From the NCBI GenBank assembly GCA_028554645.1, contig JAQOOI010000057.1, positions 62,001-126,000 on the forward strand: 64,000 bases of DNA. The letters are read 5' to 3'. The notes beneath the pieces were generated by a model. The model was not told the DNA's origin and ran no database searches. It saw only the letters and a list, made by a program, of their open reading frames with translations. The stretch is from Omphalotus guepiniiformis (lineage: Eukaryota > Basidiomycota > Agaricomycetes > Agaricales > Omphalotaceae). This document shows positions 24,786 to 35,254 of the stretch, piece by piece. Both the position numbers and the translations under genes were made by a program. The number at the start of each line of letters is the position of its first letter. Position 1 is the first letter of the stretch.

Positions 24786-25058
24786 TAGACCTGTGACAGA
24801 TCCCTCTATGAGGTAAGCGTAAGTGGACAAACTTCAATAGAGGGACCTGTAAACTGGCAATTTCCATTGCAGGAGACATTTGTCAAGAGATTTGGCAGCT
24901 ATAAAAGGGAATATATCTCTGTATGACAAGCAAGAATCCTACCTTTATTTAGATGTAGCGGTAAAATTATACAACCATGTTCGCGCTGCATCTCTTTCTC
25001 TCTCGTACCCTCATGTAGAAACACGTCAAAATGTCCTGTACCGTGTTAAATAGCCCCA
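24786..25058 (+). repeat. Left terminal inverted repeat of the MULE
   Basis: Pairs with 25709-25980 in inverted orientation. It includes AAAAGGGAATATATCTCTGT, which is identical in both copies. Confidence 0.85.
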
Positions 25059-25708
25059 ATGCATCATCATTTATGCAGAATCATTGCTCTATGTTTGCTA
25101 CTGCAGTCCTCGAGCCTGAAAACACGCCCAATTACAACAATTTTGACAAGTTTTCACTGAAACCTCCACCTCCTGCTTGAAAACCACAAAAAAAGAATGA
25201 GAACACACATCCTGAAGTCGCACCTTAGCCTATGCTTGCTCAGACTTGGACGACTGTGGAAGAGACTCTTGCTTCCCAATATAGACCCCAATCCATGGCC
25301 TTTTCAAAACTACATAGGCTCACCTCCACCTCTCACTACACCCTACCCCAAAAACATGACCCCATTCCATCCTGCAGCTGTTCATCTTTCTCCTGCTGCC
25401 ACTAAGCCTTCGCCATCATCCTTTGAATCCTTAGCTTTCAGTCAAGGCTACTTTGAGTTGAATCTCAAATGGAGCTTCTCTCCTTGAGTGACAAAGTATG
25501 CAAGCAGAAAGAATCTGAACTGATCCTCATTCGATAGAGTGTTGAAATAAGCAATGGGTCCATGATTTTGGTCAATGTAGTGGTAAATGTGGTGGTACAA
25601 GGCTTGATGAGGCACATTTGGGACTTGCTGTAATGCATCTGACAAGGTGAGAGCAATATGAGTGGTTATTGATGATAAGTCTGTGATATTGGGGCTGTTC
25701 AACATGAT

Positions 25709-25980
25709 TTGGGGCTATTCAACATAATACAGGACATTGTGATGTGTTTCTATGTGAGGATACAAGGGAGAAAGAGATGCAGTGCAAATGCAGTTGCAAA
25801 ATTTTATGGCTACATCCAAATAAAGATAGGATTCTTGCTTGCCATACAGAGATATATTCCCTTTTACAGCTGCTGAATCTCTCGGCAAATGTCGCCTGTG
25901 ATGGAAATTGCCAGTTTACAGGTCCCTCTATTGAGGTTTGTCCACTTATGCTTATCTCATAGAGGTCTGTCACAGGTCTA
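25709..25980 (-). repeat. Right terminal inverted repeat of the MULE
   Basis: Inverted copy of 24786-25058. Its inner end overlaps a small direct repeat (TTGGGGCTRTTCAACAT at about 25689 and 25709). A truncated relative of this arm lies at 46209-46268. Confidence 0.85.
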
Positions 25981-25989
25981 ATCAGCATA
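25981..25989. repeat. 9-bp target-site duplication, right copy
   Basis: ATCAGCATA, identical to 24777-24785. Confidence 0.85.
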
Positions 25990-26019
25990 TATAAGTTATG
26001 AGCTATGCATTTGAATCAG

Positions 26020-26224
26020 AGCAGAGATAATGGACTTTGTATTTGAACTTAAAGGATATATCTTATGAACTGCCTTTGAACTATATATATGAACAGAATA
26101 TAACTTTTAAACTGCAATTGAACTGTGTATTTGAGCAGAATATAACTTATGAACTGCATTGTCTGTGTATTTGAACAGATTATAAATACATTTGAAATAT
26201 GCATTTGAACTTGGAGATTATAAC
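26020..26224. repeat. TTTGAAC-rich degenerate repeat next to the LTR
   Basis: Short units TTTGAACT/GAACAGAATATAACTT repeat up to the LTR border at 26225. The last piece (CATTTGAACTTGGAGATTATAAC) recurs nearly unchanged at about 46297-46319, on the far side of the retroelement island. Confidence 0.5.
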
Positions 26225-26676
26225 TGTCAGCGACTCGAGTTATCAAACTCAAATAACCAAACACAATGATCTTAGTTTCACATGAGTAAGAGAAAAGCAG
26301 AAAGTGGAATTGAGAAGAGAGACGATACAGGAAAGTATGCTATGTACAAGTCTAAACTCGAGGAGTTATTGACAAGATCGAAGCTAAAGAAATATCTACC
26401 TAAGCGGACTTATTATATACGTAAATAAAACCCTAAACCCTGGGCTATAACCCTTGACTAATCCACCGTGTGTCTACCATGAGTTCGATCGCCTCAAGTA
26501 CTTCATTAATGATCATGATCGCCTTGAGGTCTACATGCTTGATCTCGATCATCATGCTACATACGTGTGTATTTAATATAACCCTAGATCTATAACTTAC
26601 GGTGTTATCTACTGATAATAAAAGTGTCTATATGTACAAACAATGAGATAAGATGAAAAAGAAAACGTTCGTAACA
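26225..26676 (-). repeat. 3' LTR of gypsy copy 1
   Basis: 452 bp, ending TGACA on the minus strand. It retains the LTR segment that is complementary to the primer-binding site. Confidence 0.9.
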
Positions 26677-26687
26677 TGACCCCCTCC

Positions 26688-29600
26688 TTAGGGACGATGT
26701 CCCCATCGTCCTAACTTCACTGCTAATGCTTCTGTCGGCATCTTCTTCGTTTCTACTACTTCCGTACATGCTTCAGGGATAGGTCGTAACAATGATGTTG
26801 GGAATAAGGAAATTGGGACCTCAATCTTTCTTAACTGAGATGGTCGTGGTTTAGTGGGGAATTTTTGATGGAACTCTTTGATTGCTTCTTTTGCGTTTGC
26901 AAGGTTTGCTAATGGTTCCCATGTTTGTTCGTGCCGCGAGTATCCCTTCCATTGGACTTTGTATCCGAATCTCCCTCCCCTATATTTCCCTGAATCTACT
27001 ATCTCTTCCACTTCGAACTGCGGTTCTTCTCCTTCTATCACTGGTGGCGGATTATCATTCTTAGGCTGCTCGGGGAATTCAGGCGGATGATAGGGTGACA
27101 GTAAAACTTCGTTAAAGACTGGATGTATTCTCTTCCAAGTCTTCGGAATCTTTAGCTGGTATGACATCGTTCCAATTTTCTTTACAACTTCGAAAGGACC
27201 AAATCGTTTATCATCCAACTTCTTCATTGGTCGATCAGAAGTCAGATTTGTCGCTTCAAGCCATACTTTGTCATTAGGCTTGTATTCGACTGATGGTTTC
27301 CTTTTCTTGTTGTAATACCGAGTCATGTCTTCCTTTGCCTTCTTGAGTGCTGCTCCTACTTCATCCCTGATCTTGACCATCTTATCGGCAAATTCCTGTG
27401 CTGTGGGGTTTGCCGACGGAGTTTTTGGAGCTGTTCCCTTATACGAATGTTGTCCCATATCCGCATAGAACGGAGTGACACCCGTCGCTGAGTGTATTCT
27501 GTCATTCAACACGAACTCTGCTGTTGGTAACCATTCATGCCAGTCGTTCTGATGTTGATTGATGAATAACCGGAGATAATGTTCAATCTCTTGGTTCATC
27601 CGTTCCGTCTGTCCATTCGTCTGTGGGTGATATGCCGTTGTGAAACTCCCCTGAATGCCTAATAACCGGTATAGTTCCTTCATGAATCGGAAATGATATT
27701 GAGGTCCCCAATCATGAATAATCTTTCTCGGTAATCCATGTATAGGAAAGATTTTGTCCCTATAGATTCTGGCCATTCCTTCAGACGTTAACGACATGTG
27801 TGTGGGTACCAAACGTGTTCGTTTGGTGAAATGGTCCACAGTCACACTTATGGCATTAAAACCTCCAGCTTCCGGTAGTTCTCCAATCAGATCTGTTCCT
27901 ATGACTTCCCAGGGACCTTGTGGAACATTGTTTGTGACTAGTGTTCCCGTTGGTTTGGTTCGATGAATCTTAGTGGCCTGACACTTTTCACACCCTTTAA
28001 CGTATTTCCGTACATCCTGAGTGATTCCCGGCCACCAATAGTTTCTCGTCACCAATTCCATGGTTTTGAACTGCCCTGGATGTCCCGTCAGAACGGTATC
28101 ATGATGTAGTCCGATGATCTTTCCCCGTAACCTATTATCAATAGGCACGTAAATCCTATCCTGCCACGTTACAATTCCTTCCTCTGACTCGACCCAATCC
28201 TTCTCTTTTCCTTCTAAAGCCTTATTCACTAGATTATCCCGCACTTTTGACTTTTTCTTGATAAGATCTAAGATCTCGTCATCGGGCATCTCTAGTCTGT
28301 TGATTGAAAAAAGTTTCGGCTTTAAAAGTACCACATCCTCATTGTCTTTCTCCCCTGTCTCATGATTGGCCATCCTGGACAATGCATCTGGCTTTCCCAT
28401 CGACTTTCCAGGTTTATGACTTAATGTAAAGTCGTATTCGGATAATTCAGTGATCCATTGGGCTTGTCGACGATTCAATTTCTGAGGTTTTTTGAAATAC
28501 TGAAGATTTTGATGATCTGTATAGATCTCAAATGACTCTTCCGCACCCATCAGATACTGTCTCCAATCTGCTAAGGAATCCATAATGGCCATCATTTCCT
28601 TATCATAGATCTCATAATTACGTTCCGTTTCATTTAGAGATCTAGATCTGAATGCAATAGGCCACCATTTTCCATCTATCTTTTGCGATAAGACAGCTCC
28701 GTTCGCATAATCTGAGGAATCTGCCTCGACTCTGAATTGCCCATGATCACGGGGTATGGTTAGAACAACTTCTTCGGCAATTCTACTTTTGAGTTCTTTG
28801 AATGCCTGCTGTTGCTGCTCTGTCCATTCCCACTTTGAATTCCCAGTCAGTGATGACAATGGTTTCGCCACTTGACTGAATCCTCGGATAAATCGTCGGT
28901 AGAAGTTGCAGAAACCCAAGAAGGACTGTACTTCCTTCTTGTTTCCTGGTATTTTCCATTCTTTTACCGCTTTGACTTTCTTTGGATCCATCCGCACTTG
29001 TCCATTTCCTACAAACAGTCCAAGGTACTCAACATTACTGGTCTCGAATTCGCACTTTTCAGGTCTAAGATACAACTTGTGTTGTCGTAATATATCTAGC
29101 ACCTGTTTTACAATTGACTCATGCTCTTCGATTGTATTTGTGAAAACCAAGATATCGTCTAAGTACACCATGACGTGACCTTCGTTGATCAAATCCCTTA
29201 AGATATGATTCATGAATGCTTGGAAGGTCGCCGGAGAATTTGTAAGACCAAAGAACATAACCGTTGGTTCAAAGAGCCCCCGATTAGTTCTAAATGCCGC
29301 CTTCCACTCATCACCTTCTTTGATCCGGATATTATTGTATCCCCATCGAACATCCATTTTCGAAAATACTTTCGAATCCTTCAGTTTATCAATGAGTTCT
29401 TGAATGAGCGGCAACGGGTATTTGTTCTTTATCGTTGCTTCATTCAATTTCCGATAATCCTGGACGGGTCGAAGTTTCCCATCTTTTTTTGCCACAAAGA
29501 AGAATGGTGAGGCCATCAGTGACTTTGATGGTCTAATTCATCCAGATTTCAGATTTTCCTTAATGAACTCATCTAAAACTTTCTGTTCCAAAGGATTTAA

Positions 29601-30782
29601 TGAATAGACCTTGCAATCTACTGGCGTAAAGTCTGGCTTCAGTTCAATTGCATGGTCCCAGGGTCTTCGTTCGGGTAAATTTTGGAAATCGGCTTCATCA
29701 AAAACATCCTTGTACTCATTGACGTACTTGTCTGCTTTTGACTCAGTCTTTTTGCCTTTTCCAAAGTTCATACTCCAAAGATATCCGTCCCAATTCAGAT
29801 AAAACAACCAATCCCCTTCTTCCAGTTCTCGAACTTCAGCATCGGATTCAGGTTTTAGGTAATATGGTATGTAACCACACTTCTTAAGACATCGATCAAA
29901 CTTTAAGGTTGATTCATTCCAATCTATATTGGGGTTATGACGTCTTAACCAATCGAGTCCTAGGAATATGTCTGTTTTGCCTGAATTTGTAACAGCAAGT
30001 TCAATGTGTTCCGCATGATCTCCCATTACCAATCTGACTTCTATGAATCCTTCAATTGAACCATCCTCGTTTAAGGTACCATCCGCATTGTATACCGGCA
30101 TCTTTACTGGTAATTTCTTAACAGTTAAGCCATGTCGCTCTACGAATTCTTTATTGACGCAAGAACCCGTTGCTCCACTGTCAAGTAATGCCGATGTTTT
30201 TATCTGCTTGCCACTTTCGATGTCATCGATTGTAACAGACAGCTTGAGATCTCTGCCCTTAGTACCTTTTACGAACCGCAAGTTTTTCTTGAGTGACTTT
30301 ACGGCTGTGACGGCTTCGCTAATGTCCAATGACCGGATCTGGGTAACCGTTTCTTCCGATGCTTCCCTGGCCCGACAGGTTGGCATCCATGCTCTCAAAA
30401 TTCCCACTGCTCGTTCTGACTCATCCTCCCTTACTCTCTGTGCTATCCATTCTGGTGAATTCGGCGGATAATGTTCTCTCACAGGTTTTGAATCGGTCTT
30501 TGTAGATACTGACGCAAATTTATTCTCAGGATGATTGAATACAAAATGGAAATTGCTATCTTCATGATCTACACTAGACTGTTCCGATTCCGACTCAGAA
30601 GGACCTGTATTCACTTCTGAGCTTTGACAAAACCCGTGTCCGATTTCAACCAGTTTAAGAACCAGCTCGGCGGCTGTTCTTCTTTCTTCTCTTCTTCCTG
30701 CACGTTCACCTGCCTCACTCTCTGACCCCACTTCGCTGGACAATCCCGTAAGATATGCCCCTTCTGTCTGCAATTGAAACAC
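26688..30782 (-). pseudogene. pol: pol of gypsy copy 1, split by a nonsense codon
   Basis: Two open stretches (30782-29538 and 29516-26688) correspond to one 1,364-codon pol in copy 2. The break is TGA at 29538-29540, where copy 2 has CGA (GR in GRIRPSKSP). The upstream part has the aspartic protease motif LLDSGATGS. The downstream part has reverse transcriptase YLDD, RNase H, the integrase HHCC finger and catalytic core, and the chromodomain. In the integrase core HDWGPQYHF replaces HDQGPQYHS of copy 2. It cannot give a full polyprotein without readthrough. Confidence 0.9.
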
Positions 30783-31504
30783 TGCCCATTCCTTCGGGCC
30801 GCGTCAATGTCCATGGGTTTACCTGTACCCCCAAAGGTTGTTCCTGTGGCGTCTCTTCAATCACCACTTCCTGCCACATTTTGCAGACTTTCTCTTCTTG
30901 GCATAAACGCTGGTCGGTTCTGATTCTGATTCTTGCGCCATTCCTGACGCCTTCTCCATAGTTGATCAATCTTGATCACTACGTCCTTCCATTCATCGTA
31001 CACTTTGGGCAACTCGTCCCTCGTGTAGATGGCATCAATAGTTTTCTCGTTAATGCCCTTCTCAATGAGCCGCACCACATATGGGTCATCCTTCTTGTAA
31101 TCCGCCTCCGTCAACAGTATTTTCAACTCCTGGAAATACTCCTCCGCCATCCCCGCTCCCTGCTTCAACAATTCCACCTTCTCCTGTGCTGTCCTCTGCA
31201 GACCGGAGTCTAGGAACGCCTTGTTCAAGGCTTGCTTGAAATGCGCCCAGTCCTTCTGCCACTTCTCGTTGTCTTGGTCAAAATGGGTATTGTAGTAATT
31301 ATTGACCCATCTGTCTACAAGCTTCCCATTCATGAAAGAGATCGCAACATTGATCCTTTCATCATCCGTCATGATACCGTTTTTCTTATCACGGATATAG
31401 GTAAAGAGTCTCCGTCACCAATTCTTGAACTCAGATTTGACGCCAGTGAAGTTGTCGGGTTTGTTGAGGAGTGATTTTCCTCGCGAGGTTTCGGTTTCAG
31501 ACAT
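30611..31504 (-). pseudogene. gag: gag of gypsy copy 1 with two nonsense codons
   Basis: Start to stop spans 894 nt, exactly as in copy 2. The frame is broken by TGA after KNW, where copy 2 has CGA, and by TGA after GSGD, where copy 2 has CGG. The zinc knuckle (CFNCRQKGHILRDC, pattern CX2CX4HX4C) remains. The gag/pol frameshift heptamer and hairpin are conserved. Confidence 0.88.
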
Positions 31505-32038
31505 TCTGGTAGGAGTAGAAGGTCGGGTAGAATAAGGAGATGATGCAAGAGATTTGTAGGAAGGTGTGATGGGTGATGGGATGGTGGTTTCTTCGAAGAG
31601 ACTGCTAAAGTTCCCCCAAGATTCCGTAATGGTAGAGTTTACTTCGGTCCGTCAGTAACCTCACAAAGAGATTTCGGGACCTTTTCTGCCTCTAATAGAC
31701 GAGTTCCTAATCTGTGCTTGCTTGCTGAGTAAACCTGGGCGTGCCTTTCTAGGAGTGCACCTCGTTCCCCAAGCGCAAAGTTCCCTCCCCGAAGGTTGGT
31801 TATCAGACGATGCTTTCTGCTGCCAGTACCGAGTCGGACTCAACGTTACTCGTTTGTACTATAGGCGCAATTACTCTAATGGAGCACAGATTCCTAATTC
31901 GGACGGAAACCCGAATATCAAAGGGAGAAAATGAAGTAAGCGTGTGAAGGGTCAAGAGAAACTTACTTGCTACTGAAATAGCAACAAGAAGGCGATTTGA
32001 ATTGTGTTGGTCGGGTGAGTTGTGTAGCTTCGATCTTA

Positions 32039-32489
32039 TGTCAGCGACTGGAGTTATAAACTCAAATAACCAAACACAATGATCTTAGTTTCACACGAGT
32101 AAGAGAAAAGCAGAAAGTGGAATTGAGAAAAGAGATGATACAAGGAAGTATGCTAAGTACAAGTCTAAACTCGAGGAGTTATTGACAAGATCAAAGGTAA
32201 AGAAATATCTACCTAAGCGGACTTGTTATATACGTAAATAAAACCCTAAACCCTGGGCTATAACCCTTGACTAATCCACCGTGTGTCTACCATGAGTTCG
32301 ATCGCCTCAAGTGTTTCATTAATGATCATGATCGCCTTGAGGTCTACATGCTTGATCTCGATCATCATGCTACCTACGTGTGTATTTAATATGACCCTAG
32401 ATCTATAACTTACAATGTTATCTACTGATAATAAAAGTGTCTATATGTACAAACAATGAGATAAGATGAAAAAGAAAATGTTCGTAACA
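32039..32489 (-). repeat. 5' LTR of gypsy copy 1
   Basis: 451 bp. Its first 96 bp (32489-32394) look identical to the 5' LTR of copy 2, then scattered differences begin. The segment that should pair with the primer-binding site is mutated here (TACCTTTGATCTT instead of TAGCTTCGATCTT). Confidence 0.9.
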
Positions 32490-33673
32490 GTAGCCTTGTG
32501 ATTGTCACGAGGAAGTCCAAACGGATGCAGAAATCCATCAGGTCTGGGCTTCAACGTAGATTCAAAGCTGTCGTTCTCAGAAGGGTTAGAGTGTAAGATA
32601 TGTTCCAGCTAAGAACATTTTATCAGTGTCCTGTCGAGTTCTCGAATGAGCACCTTACCGCCAATCTCGCTACAGTAGTGGAATATTCTTCAAATTGTGA
32701 AGAGTCTAAGATGCGGGGGGCGGGAAGTTCTCCTCGATTTAGGATTGTTGCACGTGCCACGAGCATTGAACCTTCCGAGTCGCCACTGCTATTTGTATGG
32801 TTGGGTTGGCAGCGCTCGACAGTTACTCCTGATACTGCGGTCGAAGAGGAGGCAGGAGCCAAGGGAAGGGGATTAGCTGGCCCCAGTGATCGCTGAAGGT
32901 CTAACTTGTTTGCGCGACGTCGTTTCCGGTGCCTATCGTTGGAGGTTGAACCTGAACCTGAAGGCTGTGTGGTGTTTTGGGGTGCACAAGGGTCGCGATC
33001 GGGTGATGATGGGGGCGATGGTGTGTTTGAGTGAGTGCGTTTGGACATAAGTCTCTCAAAGAGTGCGAAGGTCGAGCTGGAAGCGTCCATTTTTCTCTAT
33101 TAGAAATATTGGACGGGGTAGTAAGTTAGCGCAGATTGTGCATTCGAAACCCGTTTCATTTGGCTGTCGCTGAGATTAGTCAGCTCTGCACTGCATATTT
33201 CAAGTCCTCCCTAAATAAGTAGCACCTGCTGCTACATAATGAATCATCTTTTTTTCAGATCTAACAAACATTAATTGCTTTTAAATCTTAAACAAAATAA
33301 GTTGGGCTCCGTGCCCAACTGCTGAGGGACGCGCGGGGAGTCTTTGTAAGCCGAAAATTTGAGTTGAACTTCACAGCGGTGAACATTGCTTTCCAGATGC
33401 TTGACTGCTTTCCTCGTCGACTTCCTGATACGCCTATCCTTTGAATTCTTCAAAATGGCTTCTCAAAAATCCTTGCTTTCTTCAGAAGAGGTGGATACGT
33501 TACAGGATGAGATTTCTGAATTCTACGCTCGCTTGTCCGCGGAAATAGATCGACTTCCTCGCCTTCGCAATGAGACGGATTTGAAACACTTGGTGCAGCT
33601 GACAGATTTGGATGATCTGTCGGGGGCATGTGTGGATGCATTGCGTTTGCAAGTCTTGTCTAGGCAGTCGATT
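32394..33673 (+). repeat. Left arm of a 1,280-bp apparently perfect inverted repeat
   Basis: Reads as the exact reverse complement of 38756-40035 wherever I compared it, including all translations of both strands. It consists of 96 bp of LTR plus 1,184 bp of host DNA with the start of one gene, a promoter region and the start of a second gene. The spacer to the other arm is 5,082 bp. Confidence 0.9.
32490..33090 (-). pseudogene. Left-arm copy of the truncated MDASSS gene
   Basis: Identical to 39339-39939: start codon at 33090, first exon rich in Ser, Pro and basic residues, a likely intron, a second exon, and truncation at the LTR border (32489/32490). It is a 5' fragment only. Confidence 0.6.
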
Positions 33674-33718
33674 GTGTTTCTAGGTTCATTTAGAGAAGAC
33701 AAAGAGAGTTTGTGGTGA
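33455..33718 (+). pseudogene. Truncated 5' copy of the MASQKS gene
   Basis: From the ATG (MASQKSLLSSEE) to RQSI at 33673 it is identical to the gene on the right arm (38974-38022). Beyond the arm end the frame runs 15 codons of unrelated sequence to a stop. It lacks about three quarters of the gene. Confidence 0.8.
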
Positions 33719-33719
33719 A

Positions 33720-34239
33720 ATGGATTCAGGTGGGGTCTGGGGAGATAGCAGAAGGGCTTGGACATATACTAATGGGAACATAGAGAAATTCAAGGAGGTC
33801 CTGATGAGGAGACTGTCAAGCAGCGAGGTCCCGGGAAAAATCTACGCATTTCGCATATCGAACGGAGACCAGGGCGGGGACAGGTTGGAGACGTTGAAGG
33901 TGGGGCGAAGCATCGATCCGGAGCGGCGGGAGAAAGAATGGAGGCGCCAGGAGCCGTCACAAACACATTTTTGGTACGACGCTATCCCTTGCCGACATTC
34001 CCATCGTGTGGAGGCTCTTCTGCATATCATCTTGGACGAAATGTGCACGGAGCGTCCTCGAGAACGTTGTGGCGATTGTACGTTACCGCTGCTCCTTGTT
34101 TCCGATTGGAACTGACTCTCTATCAGGTAATCGGTGCCACAGAGAAATCTTCAAATTCGAAGGGGAAGATGTGTGGAACGGGAGTATCGCGGCGCTGGTA
34201 GACGAACTTGAGAAATTGGTGACTTCCACGCACGGTTAA
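33720..34239 (+). CDS. GIY-YIG / T5orf172-type nuclease-fold protein
   Basis: Exons 33720-34077 and 34127-34239 (49-nt intron) give 156 residues. KIYAFRIS stands for the first strand of the GIY-YIG fold, followed by LKVGRSIDPERREKEW, the KIG-S-DP-RR pattern of the T5orf172 (DUF1766) family. A middle helix with HRVEALLHIIL follows, then a C-terminal CGDC-RCHREIF motif completed across the intron, probably metal-binding. The family is related to GIY-YIG endonucleases and is found in phage and fungi; the cellular role here is unknown. The start lies only 46 bp beyond the end of the duplicated arm, so its native promoter may have been replaced. Confidence 0.82.
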
Positions 34240-35254
34240 CTTCCAATGTTGTTTTTTTGCTTTGTATCTCCTGCTTTGATCGACCTGTATCTACTAATGC
34301 TTTGCCTGCTTTCTATATTGTTTAGTTGTGTATCGTTATTCTTTACTTGTGTATCTCATACTTTTCTTTCATGGTATCATAAATGTGACCTTGTCGAACT
34401 GAAGCTCACACCTCTGCCCCTAAGTTACAAACATATATTGAATGATATCAATTTAATATAAAAGTATCTCAGCTGCGAGTGCTCGAGGTCCTATCTGCGT
34501 AATCAGCGCATCACCCTATAATGGTAGTCGTGATAGACGAAGCTGTCCACTCCTTGTTGCAGTAGTCAGGACTCAGCGAGACTCTCGACATCTTGACGTC
34601 AGGACTCAGCGAGCCTCTCGACATCTTGACGTCAAGACTCTCTCGACGTCGCGATGTCGGGACAGATTTTCCTTGAATGTTCTATCCAGGTATATTGGAA
34701 ATATTCACCCATTAATCTTAGCTTTGACTTGAGTGAAAAATATGAAGGTAAATTAATTTTAGCATCTCATTTCCTGGGATGGAATATAACAAGAATTTAT
34801 CAAATGAACACGACATATGCCTCACCTGTACTTCACCAGATAAATAGCAGAATTTATTGATGATATTATGGTGATATTGAGGATTTTCGCAGTACAATAA
34901 TGTCAAAGTTTCTGCCGAGGAAAAAAGAAGGTATACTCCGATTTTTTTGAGACTTTTCGACTTATGAATTATGTTAGATTTTGATATCATATTGATGAGT
35001 TATCAATGAATAATATTTTTAATTGTTGGAGAAGCTTATCCTGGGAGTTGTTGGTAATTTCATATGAGGATTATTTTGAAACGCGTGACTCTGCTCATTT
35101 CAACTTTTCACATTAGGATTGCAGGAACTTAGAACTCAATATCACTTGAATAAATCCACAATTATACAGTTCAGGCAATGCAAAGAAAATTATAAATATA
35201 ACTCGTCATTTCTGAAGTGCAAAAAAGGAAGATCAATGTCCTTTATCTCAAGCT
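34240..35254. other. AT-rich stretch, no supported gene
   Basis: Apart from the tandem repeat at 34566-34650 nothing recognisable is seen. Small open frames have no motifs. Confidence 0.45.
34566..34650. repeat. 33-bp tandem repeat, about 2.5 copies
   Basis: The unit begins TCAGGACTCAGCGAG and ends GACATCTTGACG. Copies lie at 34566-34598 and 34599-34631, with a degenerate partial copy after that. Confidence 0.75.

Larger units (their letters stand above)
24786..25980. mobile_element. Non-autonomous Mutator-like (MULE) element, 1,195 bp
   Basis: Terminal inverted repeats of about 272 bp (24786-25058 and 25709-25980) both begin TAGACCTGTGACAGA and end at a CCCCAA/TTGGGG block. They align along their length with scattered, mostly transition, differences. 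The element is flanked by an exact 9-bp target duplication. Long TIRs with 9-bp duplications are the hallmark of the Mutator superfamily. The inner 650 bp has no transposase; its two small open frames (25197-25487 plus, 25448-25705 minus) are unrecognised, so it must be moved by a transposase made elsewhere. They may be a captured host fragment. Confidence 0.85.
26225..32489 (-). mobile_element. Ty3/gypsy chromodomain retrotransposon, copy 1 (defective)
   Basis: Full-length copy in minus orientation: 3' LTR 26225-26676, pol remnant, gag remnant, leader, and 5' LTR 32039-32489. The LTRs start TGTTACG and end TGACA and differ from each other at about 3% of sites. Flanking pentamers do not match (ATAAC at the left, GTAGC at the right), so this is not a simple insertion. 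Gag and pol each carry nonsense changes. It is closely related to copy 2 but not identical. Confidence 0.92.

Noticed and set aside
25197..25705. Transposase gene inside the MULE
   Set aside because: The two small overlapping frames show no transposase motif and are far too short; the element is treated as non-autonomous.
28872..29510. Plus-strand frames across gypsy copy 1 (and mirror frames in copy 2)
   Set aside because: Antisense shadows of pol; they recur at mirrored positions only because pol does.
33300..33325. GTTGGGC/GCCCAAC hairpin as a terminator or replication origin
   Set aside because: A short palindrome in a promoter region; nothing else supports a function.
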